A stretch of DNA of 64,000 nucleotides. Origin: Diaphorobacter sp. HDW4A (GTDB lineage: Bacteria > Pseudomonadota > Gammaproteobacteria > Burkholderiales > Burkholderiaceae_C). Position 1 is the stretch's first letter. Every line of letters starts with the position of its first letter. The stretch covers positions 4,712,001 through 4,776,000 of the forward strand of contig NZ_CP049910.1 of assembly GCF_011305995.1 (NCBI RefSeq). The letters are read 5' to 3'. Made by a program: the position numbers and the translations under genes. This document shows, in pieces, positions 19,641-29,336 of this stretch. The notes under the pieces were generated by a model. It searched no databases, had not been told where the DNA came from, and was given only the letters and a program-made list of their open reading frames with translations.

Positions 19641-21095
19641 ATGACCGAAAAAACCATCAAGCTGATCAACGGCTACGAAGTGGTGATTGGCTTTGAAACC
19701 CACTCCCAGCTCGCCGCGCAGTCCAAGATCTTCAGCCGCGCCAGCACAGCCTTCGGCGCCGAGCCCAACACGCAGGCCTGCCCGGTCGATCTGGCGCTGC
19801 CTGGCACGCTGCCGGTGATGAACAAGAAGGCCGTGGAATGTGCGATCAAGCTGGGCCTGGCGCTCGGCTCGCACATCGCGCCCGTGAGCATCTTTGCGCG
19901 CAAGAACTATTTCTACCCCGATCTGCCCAAGGGCTACCAGATCAGCCAGTTCGAGATCCCCGTCGTGCAAGGCGGCGAGGTGAGCTTCTTCGTCGGCGAC
20001 GAAAAGCGCACCGTGCGCCTGGTGCGCGCCCACCTGGAAGAAGATGCGGGCAAATCCGTGCACGATGAGTTCATCGGCCAATCCGGCATCGACCTGAACC
20101 GCGCCGGAACGCCGCTGCTCGAAATCGTGACCGAGCCCGACATGAGCAGCACCGAAGAAGCGGTTGCATACGCGAAAGAGCTGCACAAGATCGTCACCTG
20201 GATCGGCATCTGCGACGGCAACATGCAGGAAGGCTCGTTCCGCTGCGATGCGAACGTCTCGGTGCGCAAGCCCGGCCAGCCGCTGGGTACGCGCCGCGAG
20301 ATCAAGAACCTGAACTCGTTCAAGAACATGCAGATCGCGATCGACTACGAGATCCGCTGGCAGATCGAAGAAATCGAAGACGGCCGCAAGATCCAGCAGG
20401 CCACCGTGCTCTTCAACCCCGACACCGGCGAAACCCGCGCCATGCGCACCAAGGAAGACAGCGCCGACTACCGCTACTTCCCCGACCCGGATCTGCCGCC
20501 GCTGCACGTGGCCACCGATTGGATCGAGCGCGTGAAGGCCGACATGCCCGAGCTGCCCCGCCACCGTGCAGCACGTTTCGTCGAGCAATACAGCCTGCCC
20601 GAATACGATGCCACCACACTCACGCAGAGCCAGGGCATGGCCGACTATTTCGAAGCCGCCGCCAAGGTCTGCGAACAACCCAAGCTCGCCTCGAACTGGG
20701 TCATGGGTGAAATCTCGCGCCGCCTGAACATCGAGGAAATCGCCGTCGAGCAGTCCAAGGTGAGCGCCGAACAACTGGGCGCGCTGATCAAGCGCATCCA
20801 AGACGGCACCATCAGCAACAACGCAGCCAAGCAGGTCTTCGAAGCGCTGTGGACCGGTGAAGGCTCGGACGTCGATGCAGTGATCGAGGCCAAAGGCCTC
20901 AAGCAGATGAATGACACTGGCGCGCTGGAAAAGATCATCGACGAAGTGATCGCCGCCAACCCCGTCAACGTGGAGCAATACCGCGCCGGCAAGGACAAGG
21001 CGTTCAACGCGCTCGTCGGTCAGGTGATGAAGGCGTCCAAGGGCAAGGCCAATCCGGGACAGGTGAACGATTTGCTGAAGGCGAAGCTGGTTTAA
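19641..21095 (+). CDS. gatB: Asp/Glu-tRNA amidotransferase subunit B
   Basis: The 484-residue protein has the GatB cradle domain ([48 protein letters not shown]) and the C-terminal YqeY-like tail ([24 protein letters not shown]) that binds tRNA. It activates the mischarged Glu or Asp and transfers ammonia from GatA. AGGAAGG lies upstream of the ATG. It is the last gene of gatCAB, followed by a terminator. Confidence 0.96.
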   Translation: MTEKTIKLINGYEVVIGFETHSQLAAQSKIFSRASTAFGAEPNTQACPVDLALPGTLPVMNKKAVECAIKLGLALGSHIAPVSIFARKNYFYPDLPKGYQISQFEIPVVQGGEVSFFVGDEKRTVRLVRAHLEEDAGKSVHDEFIGQSGIDLNRAGTPLLEIVTEPDMSSTEEAVAYAKELHKIVTWIGICDGNMQEGSFRCDANVSVRKPGQPLGTRREIKNLNSFKNMQIAIDYEIRWQIEEIEDGRKIQQATVLFNPDTGETRAMRTKEDSADYRYFPDPDLPPLHVATDWIERVKADMPELPRHRAARFVEQYSLPEYDATTLTQSQGMADYFEAAAKVCEQPKLASNWVMGEISRRLNIEEIAVEQSKVSAEQLGALIKRIQDGTISNNAAKQVFEALWTGEGSDVDAVIEAKGLKQMNDTGALEKIIDEVIAANPVNVEQYRAGKDKAFNALVGQVMKASKGKANPGQVNDLLKAKLV

Positions 21096-21121
21096 CCGCT
21101 GGCTGAGATCTGATGTGATTC

Positions 21122-21143
21122 AAGCCTCCCTCGGGAGGCTTTT
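21122..21143 (+). terminator. Terminator of the gatCAB operon
   Basis: AAGCCTCCC and GGGAGGCTT pair across a two-base loop, followed by TTTC, 27 bp after the gatB stop. It almost touches the end of the converging lipoprotein gene. Confidence 0.8.
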
Positions 21144-21145
21144 CT

Positions 21146-21964
21146 TCATCTTTCACGCAGTTTGATCGCTTCGCAGTCGCGCTTTTTTTCGGCCAGCAGA
21201 CAAATCATCCGTTCGTCATCCACACCCACATAGCCGATGGATGACTCCGTGCCGGTAGCCCCATCGGGATAGGTCACGAGAACCCGGCCCCTGTTCTGCG
21301 GATCGGGGCGCACGAGCATGGCCATGTCTTCGGCGACTTTGAACTCCAGAATCAGCGAGCCGGATGCGGACGGGTTCAGATCCGGCGGAATGAAAAGCGA
21401 TCTGGCGCGCAGGTGCAGAGTGTTTTTCGCCAGGTCGTCATCGACGGCGATCACTGGAAACCAGATCCGTGACACGCGCACGTTCGGGGTAGTGACGGCA
21501 TTCTTGCTGGAGCGAAAAGTGAACGTCGTTCGATGGGAAAGCAACTCCTGCCCATGGACCAACGCGTGACCGCTGGTGTACTTGAACGAGGTCTCGAGAG
21601 ACACCAGCTTCCACCCGCAACTGCCACCGGCATCGATGGCGAAGCGGGCCTTGTAGGCGTCGCTTTCGGGTTCTCTGACGAGGTCGATCTTCTCGAAGTT
21701 CAAAGCGCGCATCATCGTTGTGCCGCTCTGCGACTGGCCGCCCACGCCGTAGCTTCTGGACTCCTTGCATTGCTCCGATTCGTATTGCAGCGTGACGGGC
21801 TGGGGAGTGACGCCGTTTCCGGCCTTGACGATCAAGGTCAGCCAGCGGGCATTCACCGCCGGGCTTTGCGTGCGATCGGCTTTGTGCTCCTGTTCCGACG
21901 CGACGGTGCAGCCGGCCAACAGGGCGCCCATCATCATCAGGAGAAAAGCGGATTTTTTCTTCAT
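21146..21964 (-). CDS. Putative lipoprotein of unknown function
   Basis: The 272-residue protein begins MKKKSAFLLMMMGALLAGC, a lipoprotein signal with lipobox LAGC and cleavage before Cys19. The rest is a soluble beta-rich sequence with Cys in SEQCKES, GSCGW and late DCEAI, which could form disulfides. No family is recognised. The open frame extends to 22504, but that part overlaps the GGDEF gene in another frame; the lipoprotein start is clear. It follows the GGDEF gene by 32 bp and may be co-transcribed. Confidence 0.75.
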   Translation of the reverse strand: MKKKSAFLLMMMGALLAGCTVASEQEHKADRTQSPAVNARWLTLIVKAGNGVTPQPVTLQYESEQCKESRSYGVGGQSQSGTTMMRALNFEKIDLVREPESDAYKARFAIDAGGSCGWKLVSLETSFKYTSGHALVHGQELLSHRTTFTFRSSKNAVTTPNVRVSRIWFPVIAVDDDLAKNTLHLRARSLFIPPDLNPSASGSLILEFKVAEDMAMLVRPDPQNRGRVLVTYPDGATGTESSIGYVGVDDERMICLLAEKKRDCEAIKLRER

Positions 21965-21996
21965 ACGTGATCGCTGCGGATGAATGAGAGAAAAGC

Positions 21997-23103
21997 TTAC
22001 CCGAAAGCCGCCACCTGGTTGCGCCCCGCGCGTTTGGCTTCGTACATGGCCTTGTCGGCCAGCGGTTGAATCTGGTGAATAGTGGCGACAGCGGTGTCGC
22101 CTGCGCTTGACCAGGTGAGGCCGATGCTGGCGGTCACATGCAGTGAATGGCCGTCGAAATGCATTTCCTGCGCTTCGATGCTGGCACGGATACGCTCGGC
22201 CACTGCATTGCAACCATCCAGCGTGGGGTCTGTCAGGAAGATGGAGAACTCTTCGCCTCCGACGCGGCCGAGCTGATCGCTTTCGCGCAGACAGCCTCGC
22301 AGGATCTGGGCGACCTGCACCAGCACGCCGTCGCCTGTGGCGTGGCCGTAGTTGTCGTTGACATACTTGAAATGGTCCAGATCGACGAACAACACGGCAT
22401 AGTTCAATTGGTGGCGACGGCACAGGGCCAGTTGCCGGTTGCACTGCTCGTAGAACGCGGCGGCGTTCAGCGTGCTGGTCAGACCGTCGTGCGTGGACAG
22501 CCACAGGAGGCGCTCGTTGTAGTAGGCCATGCGGTTGAAGAAATGGTCGAACCGCGAGACATAGATGTGACCGAGCACGGCGCTGGCCGCAGAGGTGAAC
22601 CAGACGGTGAGCACCGCGTTCGGGAAGGCTGTCAGATCAACGCGAGAAAGCAGGAAATGCGATGAGGCGATGGCCACAGCAAAGGCCACCCAGCCCCACA
22701 CCCGGCCTGTCATCATGAACACGCCAACGATCAACAGCATCGACCACATCGGCAGCAGCGGGTCGGGTGGCAAGGCCATTCCGGCAGTGCAAAGGGTCAG
22801 CCAGAACAAGGTAGCCGTCAGCAGGCTGCCGAGTTGAATGCGCCGAGGATGGGCCCTGAGCCACCGCCACAGCAGCAGATTGGCGACGATGGCGCAGCCC
22901 CAGCAGATGACGACGAAGGCCAGAAAGTCCGCCCCCGCCGAGGTGACGCAGAACACTGCGATGAGCGCAAGATTGAACACCACCGCGCTGAGTGCGATGG
23001 AGATCAGAAAGCGATGCTGGAAGGCCAGCAAGCTCTCATCTTCGGCATGGACGGGGTCGCCATAGAGGAATCGCTGCAGGGCTGCTCGGGATGCGCTGGG
23101 CAT
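21997..23103 (-). CDS. Membrane-anchored diguanylate cyclase (GGDEF)
   Basis: The 368-residue protein has six or so membrane helices in its first 190 residues and a C-terminal GGDEF domain. The active-site motif is GGEEF near residue 283, with FVDLDHFKYVNDNYGH before it. RESD five residues upstream of GGEEF is an RxxD inhibitory site, so feedback by c-di-GMP is expected. It makes c-di-GMP from two GTP. The membrane part has no recognisable sensor domain name. Confidence 0.88.
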   Translation of the reverse strand: MPSASRAALQRFLYGDPVHAEDESLLAFQHRFLISIALSAVVFNLALIAVFCVTSAGADFLAFVVICWGCAIVANLLLWRWLRAHPRRIQLGSLLTATLFWLTLCTAGMALPPDPLLPMWSMLLIVGVFMMTGRVWGWVAFAVAIASSHFLLSRVDLTAFPNAVLTVWFTSAASAVLGHIYVSRFDHFFNRMAYYNERLLWLSTHDGLTSTLNAAAFYEQCNRQLALCRRHQLNYAVLFVDLDHFKYVNDNYGHATGDGVLVQVAQILRGCLRESDQLGRVGGEEFSIFLTDPTLDGCNAVAERIRASIEAQEMHFDGHSLHVTASIGLTWSSAGDTAVATIHQIQPLADKAMYEAKRAGRNQVAAFG

Positions 23104-23252
23104 GGACGGTTGCGGTGGACCTGAGAAGTTGGCGGTTTGTGTTTGCGCCAGGTCCCTCTGCTTGCCGGTGTGTCCCGGCTGTGTGCTGGCCCGACGATTG
23201 GATCAGAAAGTCGCGTCTTGTTTAAATATGTATCAAAATAATACCCGATTCA

Positions 23253-23276
23253 TTGATAGCGATCACCTACTATCAA
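23253..23276. promoter_or_regulatory. Inverted repeat in an AT-rich divergent promoter region
   Basis: TTGATAG and CTATCAA with a ten-base spacer lie in the 222-bp gap between the GGDEF gene and the small membrane protein gene. The region around 23220-23280 is markedly AT-rich. It may be an operator for either gene; the binding protein is unknown. Confidence 0.35.
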
Positions 23277-23325
23277 AACACATCAACGTTGCCCACTGCG
23301 AGATTCGCCCCGCCATAATGCGTCC

Positions 23326-23847
23326 ATGTCCGTGATCACCTATCAAATCTCTGAAGACGATTACGCCACCGCACAGCGGCTCTACGCGCAATGCGGCAAT
23401 GGTGCGAGCCGCTACGCGAAGTACGCGCTGGTGGTCATCGGCGGGTTGCTGTTCGTCATGGGCCTGTATCTGAAGCATTGGGGGCTGATGCTGGGCAGCA
23501 TCGTCTATGCGGCGATGCCGTGGTGGATCGGCCGCTTGCTTGGCGAGCCACTGGCGCGGCGCCAGTACCGGCGCTACCCGGCCATGCATGCGCAGCAGAC
23601 GCTGTCGCTGCTGGACGACGAGAGCGGCGTGCGGCTCACCTCGAGCCTCGGCGAATCCCGTGTGACGTGGAATCTGATCATCCATTGGGGCGAGAACGAC
23701 CGCTATGTGCTGCTGTTCCTGCAGCCGCGCATGTATTTCATTGTGCCCAAGCGCGCCGATCCAGAGCAGCAGGTGATCCCCCGCCTGCATGCACTCCTAC
23801 GCAAACATGTGGGCGAGCCACGGCATTCAACGAACACGCAGCGCTGA
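23326..23847 (+). CDS. Small membrane protein, YcxB-like
   Basis: The 173-residue protein has two adjacent membrane helices near residues 35-75 (YALVVIGGLLFVMGLYL, LMLGSIVYAAMPWWIG). A C-terminal cytosolic part with VTWNLIIHWGENDRYVLLFLQPRMYFIVPKRA resembles the C-terminal domain of YcxB-like proteins. Function is unknown in that family. It stands alone. Confidence 0.65.
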   Translation: MSVITYQISEDDYATAQRLYAQCGNGASRYAKYALVVIGGLLFVMGLYLKHWGLMLGSIVYAAMPWWIGRLLGEPLARRQYRRYPAMHAQQTLSLLDDESGVRLTSSLGESRVTWNLIIHWGENDRYVLLFLQPRMYFIVPKRADPEQQVIPRLHALLRKHVGEPRHSTNTQR

Positions 23848-24344
23848 ACAACGGGCTGCGGCAAAGGAACTCTCGAGAGAGACCACGCCGAGCAGGAAGA
23901 AGGAAGTGCTGCCGCTACACACGCAGCAGCACCGCAATCCGAATCGCCGATCCACCCAAGGACGCCCAATGCGCCTCCAGCTGGACTTGGTTGCCCGTAT
24001 GTGGGAGATACGCAACCAGTTAAAGACAATTCAATTTGAAAATTGATTGTACAAAACTATTTATAGACTCCGTATCTCCAGCGGTTGCGTTAAGCATTGT
24101 TTGTAATGTGAGCGTCGCACGCAGGGAATGAGATCAAGCGATTGACTCAATAACGCCTACCTAGATTTTCCAATTTCATTCATGCGTCAGTCCAAAAACT
24201 GCGTGCTATCTTGCGCAGGTCGGGAGCTGCAAGCGGTGTGAGCAATGCGTTTGCGGGTCCGACAAGGACCGTACGGGGCTGCAGCTTTTGGCCACCGATC
24301 GATCGCCCACTCAACAAAAATCATTCCAACAACGGAGACACGCG
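23848..24344 (+). other. Intergenic region upstream of the sulfite dehydrogenase genes
   Basis: The 497 bp hold no supported gene; short open frames at 23789-24046 lack ribosome sites and family features. The 24000-24200 part is AT-rich and probably contains the sorAB promoter. No standard -35/-10 pair or tRNA was found. Confidence 0.35.
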
Positions 24345-25610
24345 ATGAATCCATCCGACCTTCCGCACGCCAGCCCCCGCTCCACCCGCCGCAGAATCCT
24401 CAAGTCGTTGGGGGCCGCCGGTGCCGGAGCAGGACTGCTGAGCCCCAGCATGCACGCCTGGGCCACCACCGACTCACCCACGCCCAAGACCATCACCTTG
24501 CCGTTCGCCAATGGCGAGCGCGAGATGGTGACTTTTCCTCAGAAGCGCCCGCTGATCCTGCAGACCAGTCGTCCGCCGCAGCTCGAGACGCCGTTCGAGG
24601 TGTTCAACGAAGGCCTGCTCACACCGAATGACGCCTTCTTTGTGCGCTACCACTGGAGCGGCATTCCCACCGACATCAAGGCCGAAGACTTCCGCGTGAA
24701 GGTCACCGGACTGGTGGACACGCCGCTTGATCTGTCGTTAGCCGCGCTCAAGCAGTTTGGCGAGCCAGTCAGCCTCGTGGCCGCGCACCAGTGCTCGGGC
24801 AACAGCCGTGGCTTCTTCGAGCCACGCGCCAATGGCGGCCAGCTCGGCCACGGTGCCATGGGCAATGCCAAGTGGACCGGCGTGCCGCTCAAGCGCGTGC
24901 TCGAAAAAGCTGGCGTGAAAAAGGGCGCGGTGCAGGTGAGCTTCAACGGCATGGACAAACCACCCATCGATGGCGGGCCAGATTTCGTGAAGGCGCTGGA
25001 CATCGATCACGCACTGGATGGAGAGGTCATGCTGGCCTGGTCGATGAACGACAAGGATCTGCCCATGCTCAACGGCTATCCGCTGCGCCTCATCGTGCCC
25101 GGCTACTACGGCACTTACTGGGTCAAGCACGTGAACGACATAGAGGTGCTGGACAAGGTGTTCGACGGCTTCTGGATGGCGACGGCCTACCGCATTCCGG
25201 CCAATCCCTGCGCCTGCACCCCTGCGGGCAAAGGGCCGACCAAGACCGTACCGATCAACCGCTTCAACACGCGGTCGTTCATCACCAGCGTGCAGGACGG
25301 CGCCAAACTCAAGGCGGGCAAGGAGATCGTCCTGCGCGGCATTGCCTTCGATGGGGGCCAGGGCATCGCCGAGGTATCGGTGTCCACCGACGGCGGCAAG
25401 ACCTGGCAGTCGGCCACGCTGGGCGAAGAGCTGAGCAGATATTCGTTCCGCGAATGGAGGACCGCGTTCAAACCGATGAAAAAGGGCTCCTATGAACTCA
25501 AAGTACGCGCCGTGAACCGCGCCGGGCAGGGCCAGCCACTCGAAGCACTCTGGAATCCCGCAGGCTACATGCGCAATGTGGTGGAAACCGTTCGCGTGTC
25601 AGCGGTGTAA
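24345..25610 (+). CDS. sorA: Sulfite dehydrogenase, molybdopterin subunit (SorA/SoxC-like)
   Basis: The 421-residue precursor has a twin-arginine signal (STRRRILKSLG, residues 13-23, then an Ala/Gly-rich core ending near HAWA), so the folded Mo protein goes to the periplasm. VAAHQCSGNSRGFF near residue 149 carries the Mo-ligand Cys. WTGVPLKRVLEKAGV, PGYYGTYWVKH and the C-terminal dimerisation domain are also typical of the sulfite oxidase family. It oxidises sulfite to sulfate and passes electrons to the cytochrome encoded 14 bp downstream. ATG 24345 is preceded by GGAG. Confidence 0.88.
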   Translation: MNPSDLPHASPRSTRRRILKSLGAAGAGAGLLSPSMHAWATTDSPTPKTITLPFANGEREMVTFPQKRPLILQTSRPPQLETPFEVFNEGLLTPNDAFFVRYHWSGIPTDIKAEDFRVKVTGLVDTPLDLSLAALKQFGEPVSLVAAHQCSGNSRGFFEPRANGGQLGHGAMGNAKWTGVPLKRVLEKAGVKKGAVQVSFNGMDKPPIDGGPDFVKALDIDHALDGEVMLAWSMNDKDLPMLNGYPLRLIVPGYYGTYWVKHVNDIEVLDKVFDGFWMATAYRIPANPCACTPAGKGPTKTVPINRFNTRSFITSVQDGAKLKAGKEIVLRGIAFDGGQGIAEVSVSTDGGKTWQSATLGEELSRYSFREWRTAFKPMKKGSYELKVRAVNRAGQGQPLEALWNPAGYMRNVVETVRVSAV

Positions 25611-25624
25611 GGGAGCAGGACATC

Positions 25625-25996
25625 ATGACCACATCCAACCGACTGAAGTCCCTGATCCGCACTATCACTGTGCCTATCGCCCTGCTCGCCGCTGTCTGCG
25701 GCGCGGCCCACCCAGCCATGGCGCTGGAGATCGACCTGCCCGCCGAAACCGCGCTCTACAAGCAAAGCGATATGCCAGGCTACACCCTGACCTTGCAGAA
25801 CTGCCTGATGTGCCATTCGGCGCAGTATGCGCAGTACCAGCCGAAGACCTCGCCACGTAGTTACTGGGAAGCAACTGTCAAAAAAATGAAACATCCGTTT
25901 GGAGCTCCCTTCCCAGAAACGGACATTCCAGCCATGGTGGACTACCTCACCAAGACCTACGGAGCTGAGAGTTCGACGGCAGCAACCACCAAGTAA
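25625..25996 (+). CDS. sorB: Sulfite dehydrogenase cytochrome c subunit (SorB-like)
   Basis: The 123-residue protein has a Sec signal (IPIALLAAVCGAA-like core, cleavage near MALE) and one c-type haem site CLMCH at residues 60-64. Later Met residues in KKMKHPFG and DIPAMVDYL could be axial ligands. It follows sorA closely and is the expected electron acceptor of that enzyme in the periplasm. Size fits SorB. Confidence 0.85.
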   Translation: MTTSNRLKSLIRTITVPIALLAAVCGAAHPAMALEIDLPAETALYKQSDMPGYTLTLQNCLMCHSAQYAQYQPKTSPRSYWEATVKKMKHPFGAPFPETDIPAMVDYLTKTYGAESSTAATTK

Positions 25997-26032
25997 CCCC
26001 CTCCCCCGGGGGGGAGCCAATGGCTCTTGCAA

Positions 26033-26096
26033 GGCCACCAGAAATCACCCAATGGCCCCGAGCTGCAGGCCGCCAGGCCTGATCTGGTGGTCTTTT
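26033..26096 (+). terminator. Hairpin downstream of sorB, possible terminator
   Basis: GGCCACCAGA (26033-26042) pairs, with one G-T wobble, with TCTGGTGGTC (26083-26092) and TTTT follows. GC-rich smaller stems (CTCCCCC/GGGGGAG at 26001-26015, GAGCC/GGCTC at 26014-26026) precede it. The rest of 25997-26402 becomes AT-rich and contains no gene. Confidence 0.45.
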
Positions 26097-26289
26097 CGCT
26101 GTAACGGCAGCCGCGCATGTTGCCCGGCTGCCAAGCCTGATTTGGGTGTCCGGCAACCTGAATGACGTTTACGCTTAGTTTTTGCTGAAACCTCGCCTAT
26201 ATTTCCGAGTTGATGAAAAAGTGGTGAGTATTTGCGAGTTTCCGTTTGCCAACGGAATTTCCGCGTCAATCAAAAAATTACAAAAACAA

Positions 26290-26316
26290 TTGACACCGAT
26301 TGATCAATAGTAGAAT
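26290..26316 (+). promoter_or_regulatory. Candidate promoter for the PAS-GGDEF-EAL gene
   Basis: TTGACA (26290-26295) and TAGAAT (26311-26316) are good sigma-70 boxes, but the spacer is 15 bp, shorter than the usual 17. It lies in AT-rich DNA 87 bp before the start codon. Confidence 0.4.
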
Positions 26317-26402
26317 TAAAACTAACATCTGTTGCATCGATACTGTGGATGCCACTTTCTCATCTCCAGTTCGCCAAACTTCCTTGCAACGGAAAGCCAT
26401 TC

Positions 26403-28547
26403 ATGAGTCAGCCAACTCCACTCAAGCCAGTCACCGGGGGGAAAAAGACCGCCCGTGCTGCCTCAGTGCCCGCTGCGGTGGCCAATGAGGGGACGGCGGA
26501 GCTCATGCACAGAACCATGGATTGCCTTCCACATCTGATCTGGGTGGCGGGCCACGCGGACCGGCCCGGTTGGGGCAACGCCGCTTGGCGCAATTACACC
26601 GGGGACAACACGTCCAATTGGTTGGACGCAGTGCATCCCGAAAGTGCCGCACGTCTGGCGAGTCTCTGGACCGAGATGCTCAAAACGCAGGTTGGTTTTC
26701 AGGAAGAACTGCGCATGCGGGCGGTCGATGGCAGTTTTCGCTGGTTTCTGGTATCCGCACTGCATCATGAAGCTCAGCAACACTGGTACCTGAGCGCCAC
26801 CGACATCCATGAGCGCGTGCTCGCGCGACAAGCACTGGTGCGCAATCTCGGCATGCAGGAGAAGATGCTGGACGCGAGCGTCGACTGCATCAAGATCGTC
26901 AATCCCGACGGCACGCTCGCCCATATGAACCTCTCGGGCTGCAAGGCGCTGGGTGTGTCACCCGACTCCGGCTTTGGCATGAAATGGTTGGAGCTGCTGC
27001 CGCCCGAGATTCACGCAGCGGGTCTGCGCGCTTTCCGACAGGCGCTGCGTGGCGGCAATGCGCGCTTTTCCGGCAAGAGCGTGGTGCCCGGAAAGCAGCC
27101 GCAGTTCTGGGACAACATTCTCACGCCGGTGCTTGACGACAACGGCAAGACCATGAGCATCCTGTGCGTCTCGCGTGACGTGACGCTGCAGCAGCTCGCC
27201 GAAGAGCGACTGCGCAAGGCCAACGAGGTTGATGAACTGACCGAACTGCCCAATCGCCGCGCTTTCCAGGAGGCGCTGCGTCCAGCCCTGCTGCGCGCGC
27301 GCGAAAAAGGCAGTGGTGCCTTGTTGATGCTGGTCGATCTTGATCACTTCAAGCACCTCAACGACACGCTGGGTCACGCGGCGGGGGACCACCTGCTGCA
27401 GGTCATGGCGCGGCGCATTCAAGGTTGCTTGCCCGATTCCGCCTTCGTGGCGCGCATCGGCGGCGATGAGTTCGCCATCGTCTTGCAGGACGTAAAGGAT
27501 GACGACGCCGTGATGCGCATCGCCCACCGCGTCATGTTGCAACTCGACCCTCCGATCAACTACGCCAGCAAGCGCATCAACGGCAGCATGAGCATCGGCT
27601 GCGCGCTGTACCCGCGCGACGCGCGCGACCCCATGGTGCTGATGAGCAATGCCGACGCCGCCCTCAACGACATCAAGGTCAATGGCCGCGGCGGCGTGCG
27701 TATCTTCAACGCCGAGATCATGCGCCCGCTCGAAGATGAGGCCGTGCAGATGGACCAGGCCCGCCGCATCCTGCGCGACGGCACGGTGCGTGCGTACTAC
27801 CAGCCCAAGGTACGCTTGCTGGACCGCAAGCTGGTAGGCCTCGAAGCGCTGCTGCGCTCGCAAGACGTCGAGCATGGCGGACTGCAGATGCCCGGCACCG
27901 TGCAGGCGGCCTTCCTCAACTACGACTTGGCGACCCGCATTGCCGACGCGCTGCGCGCCAAGGTAATGGCCGACATCCTGAACTGGCAGCACGCTGGTCT
28001 GACGCTGGTGCCGGTATCACTCAACGCCGCCCCGGTAGAGTTCATGCGTGACAACTTTGCCGAGCGACTGCTCAAGCAGATCGAGAAAGCGGGTGTGGAC
28101 CCAACGCTGATAGAGCTCGAAGTGACCGAGCAGACGCTCGATGATCGCGGCTCGGCCTTTGTGACGCGCGCGCTTTTGCAGCTCAAGCAAGCGGGCATAC
28201 GCGTGGCGCTCGACGATTTCGGCACAGGTCATTCATCACTCACCCGACTGAGAAACTTCCCTGTGGACTGCCTCAAGATCGACTCCAATCTGGTGGGCAA
28301 TTTCGGCAGCGATCCTGCCATCACTGCCGTGGTCAATGCCATCGGTCACATCGGCGCAGACCTGTCGCTGGAACTCGTGGCCGAGGGCATAGAAACGGAA
28401 AAACAATGCCAGTCGCTGTTGGCTGCGGGATTCGAAATCGGTCAGGGCCATCTGTTCAGCCGCGCGGTCAATGCCGATGCGATCACAGCGCTCCTGACAT
28501 CGGAGCAGGCCCTCTGGGCGCCCGTGCGAGCCTCTGCCGCCGCCTGA
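26403..28547 (+). CDS. PAS-GGDEF-EAL c-di-GMP signalling protein
   Basis: The 714-residue protein has two PAS-like regions in its first 280 residues, then a GGDEF domain with intact GGDEF (RIGGDEFAIV, near residue 354). An EAL domain follows, with EALL near 479, ELEVTEQTL, DDFGTGHSSL and CLKID. Both catalytic sets look intact, so it may make and break c-di-GMP. No membrane helix is seen, so it is cytosolic. ATG 26403 has GGAAAG eight bases upstream and is preferred to 26349. Confidence 0.9.
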   Translation: MSQPTPLKPVTGGKKTARAASVPAAVANEGTAELMHRTMDCLPHLIWVAGHADRPGWGNAAWRNYTGDNTSNWLDAVHPESAARLASLWTEMLKTQVGFQEELRMRAVDGSFRWFLVSALHHEAQQHWYLSATDIHERVLARQALVRNLGMQEKMLDASVDCIKIVNPDGTLAHMNLSGCKALGVSPDSGFGMKWLELLPPEIHAAGLRAFRQALRGGNARFSGKSVVPGKQPQFWDNILTPVLDDNGKTMSILCVSRDVTLQQLAEERLRKANEVDELTELPNRRAFQEALRPALLRAREKGSGALLMLVDLDHFKHLNDTLGHAAGDHLLQVMARRIQGCLPDSAFVARIGGDEFAIVLQDVKDDDAVMRIAHRVMLQLDPPINYASKRINGSMSIGCALYPRDARDPMVLMSNADAALNDIKVNGRGGVRIFNAEIMRPLEDEAVQMDQARRILRDGTVRAYYQPKVRLLDRKLVGLEALLRSQDVEHGGLQMPGTVQAAFLNYDLATRIADALRAKVMADILNWQHAGLTLVPVSLNAAPVEFMRDNFAERLLKQIEKAGVDPTLIELEVTEQTLDDRGSAFVTRALLQLKQAGIRVALDDFGTGHSSLTRLRNFPVDCLKIDSNLVGNFGSDPAITAVVNAIGHIGADLSLELVAEGIETEKQCQSLLAAGFEIGQGHLFSRAVNADAITALLTSEQALWAPVRASAAA

Positions 28548-28580
28548 TGCGAGCGGCCAGCAACTCCTGAGTCAACAGAA

Positions 28581-29303
28581 TCAGCGTGAAGTCGGTGCGG
28601 GCCTGGTAACAGATGCGCCGCCCGCAGGCGCTGCCACGCTGCCCAAAGCGGCATTGCCGGCGGCCGCGCGCTCGGCCGCCCACAGCTCCTTGAGCTGCAC
28701 CAGCTCGGTGTCGAAACGTTGTTGCACCTTGCGCTTTTCGTCCTGCTGCGTGGCGATGTAGCGCTGCTGCTCGGCGATGTCCTCTTCGTTGTCCGTAATG
28801 CGCCGCTGCACCTTGGAAGGGGCCTTCTTGGGATCATTCTGGTAGAACTCGAGCTCGGTGTTGATCGCCGCGCGGTCAGAGCGCAGCTGCTCGATGCGCT
28901 TGTAGGCGATCTGGATCAAGTCGTTAAACACCGCAAGCGCCGTAACGCGTTCGGCATTGTGCGTGGCTTCATCAGGGTAACGCGTGATCAGTGCGCGCTC
29001 GCGACGGCGCTGGTCGGCCACCTTGGACTTCTGCTCTGCATCCGCACGGCGCTGCGCATCCTGCGCGGTGCGCTCGTTCTCGGTCAGCGTGGGGCCGATG
29101 CGGCGGCGCTCGGTGCCAGTCTTGTCCAGCACTCGCTGTTCACGGTCGATGCATTCAGGGACAGGACGGTCGGAAGTGATGCGTCGGCCATTTTTGTCAA
29201 CACAGGAATACACGGCATTCTGCGCGGCCACGGGAGCGACCACACACACAAAGCCGACAATAGCCAGCGCGCCCATGAAAAGTTGACTTGCAGCCGCTTT
29301 CAA
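28581..29303 (-). CDS. Secreted or periplasmic DUF4124-like protein with coiled coil
   Basis: The 240-residue protein has a signal peptide (cleavage near VAAQ), then YSCVDKNGRRITSDRPVPECIDREQRVL, which matches the DUF4124 pattern with two Cys. A long charged helical region (residues 70-200) looks like a coiled coil, and the tail is Ala/Pro-rich. Function is unknown; the family is common in betaproteobacteria. It lies downstream of pyrE on the same strand (33-bp gap). Confidence 0.78.
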   Translation of the reverse strand: MKAAASQLFMGALAIVGFVCVVAPVAAQNAVYSCVDKNGRRITSDRPVPECIDREQRVLDKTGTERRRIGPTLTENERTAQDAQRRADAEQKSKVADQRRRERALITRYPDEATHNAERVTALAVFNDLIQIAYKRIEQLRSDRAAINTELEFYQNDPKKAPSKVQRRITDNEEDIAEQQRYIATQQDEKRKVQQRFDTELVQLKELWAAERAAAGNAALGSVAAPAGGASVTRPAPTSR

Positions 29304-29336
29304 TCCGTCCCCTTCATTGCCTCACATGATGGATGC

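Noticed and set aside
19029..20978. 649-residue minus-strand open frame opposite gatB
   Set aside because: It mirrors the gatB codons in GC-rich DNA; rich in His, Asp, Val, Leu with no domain; gatB is certain.
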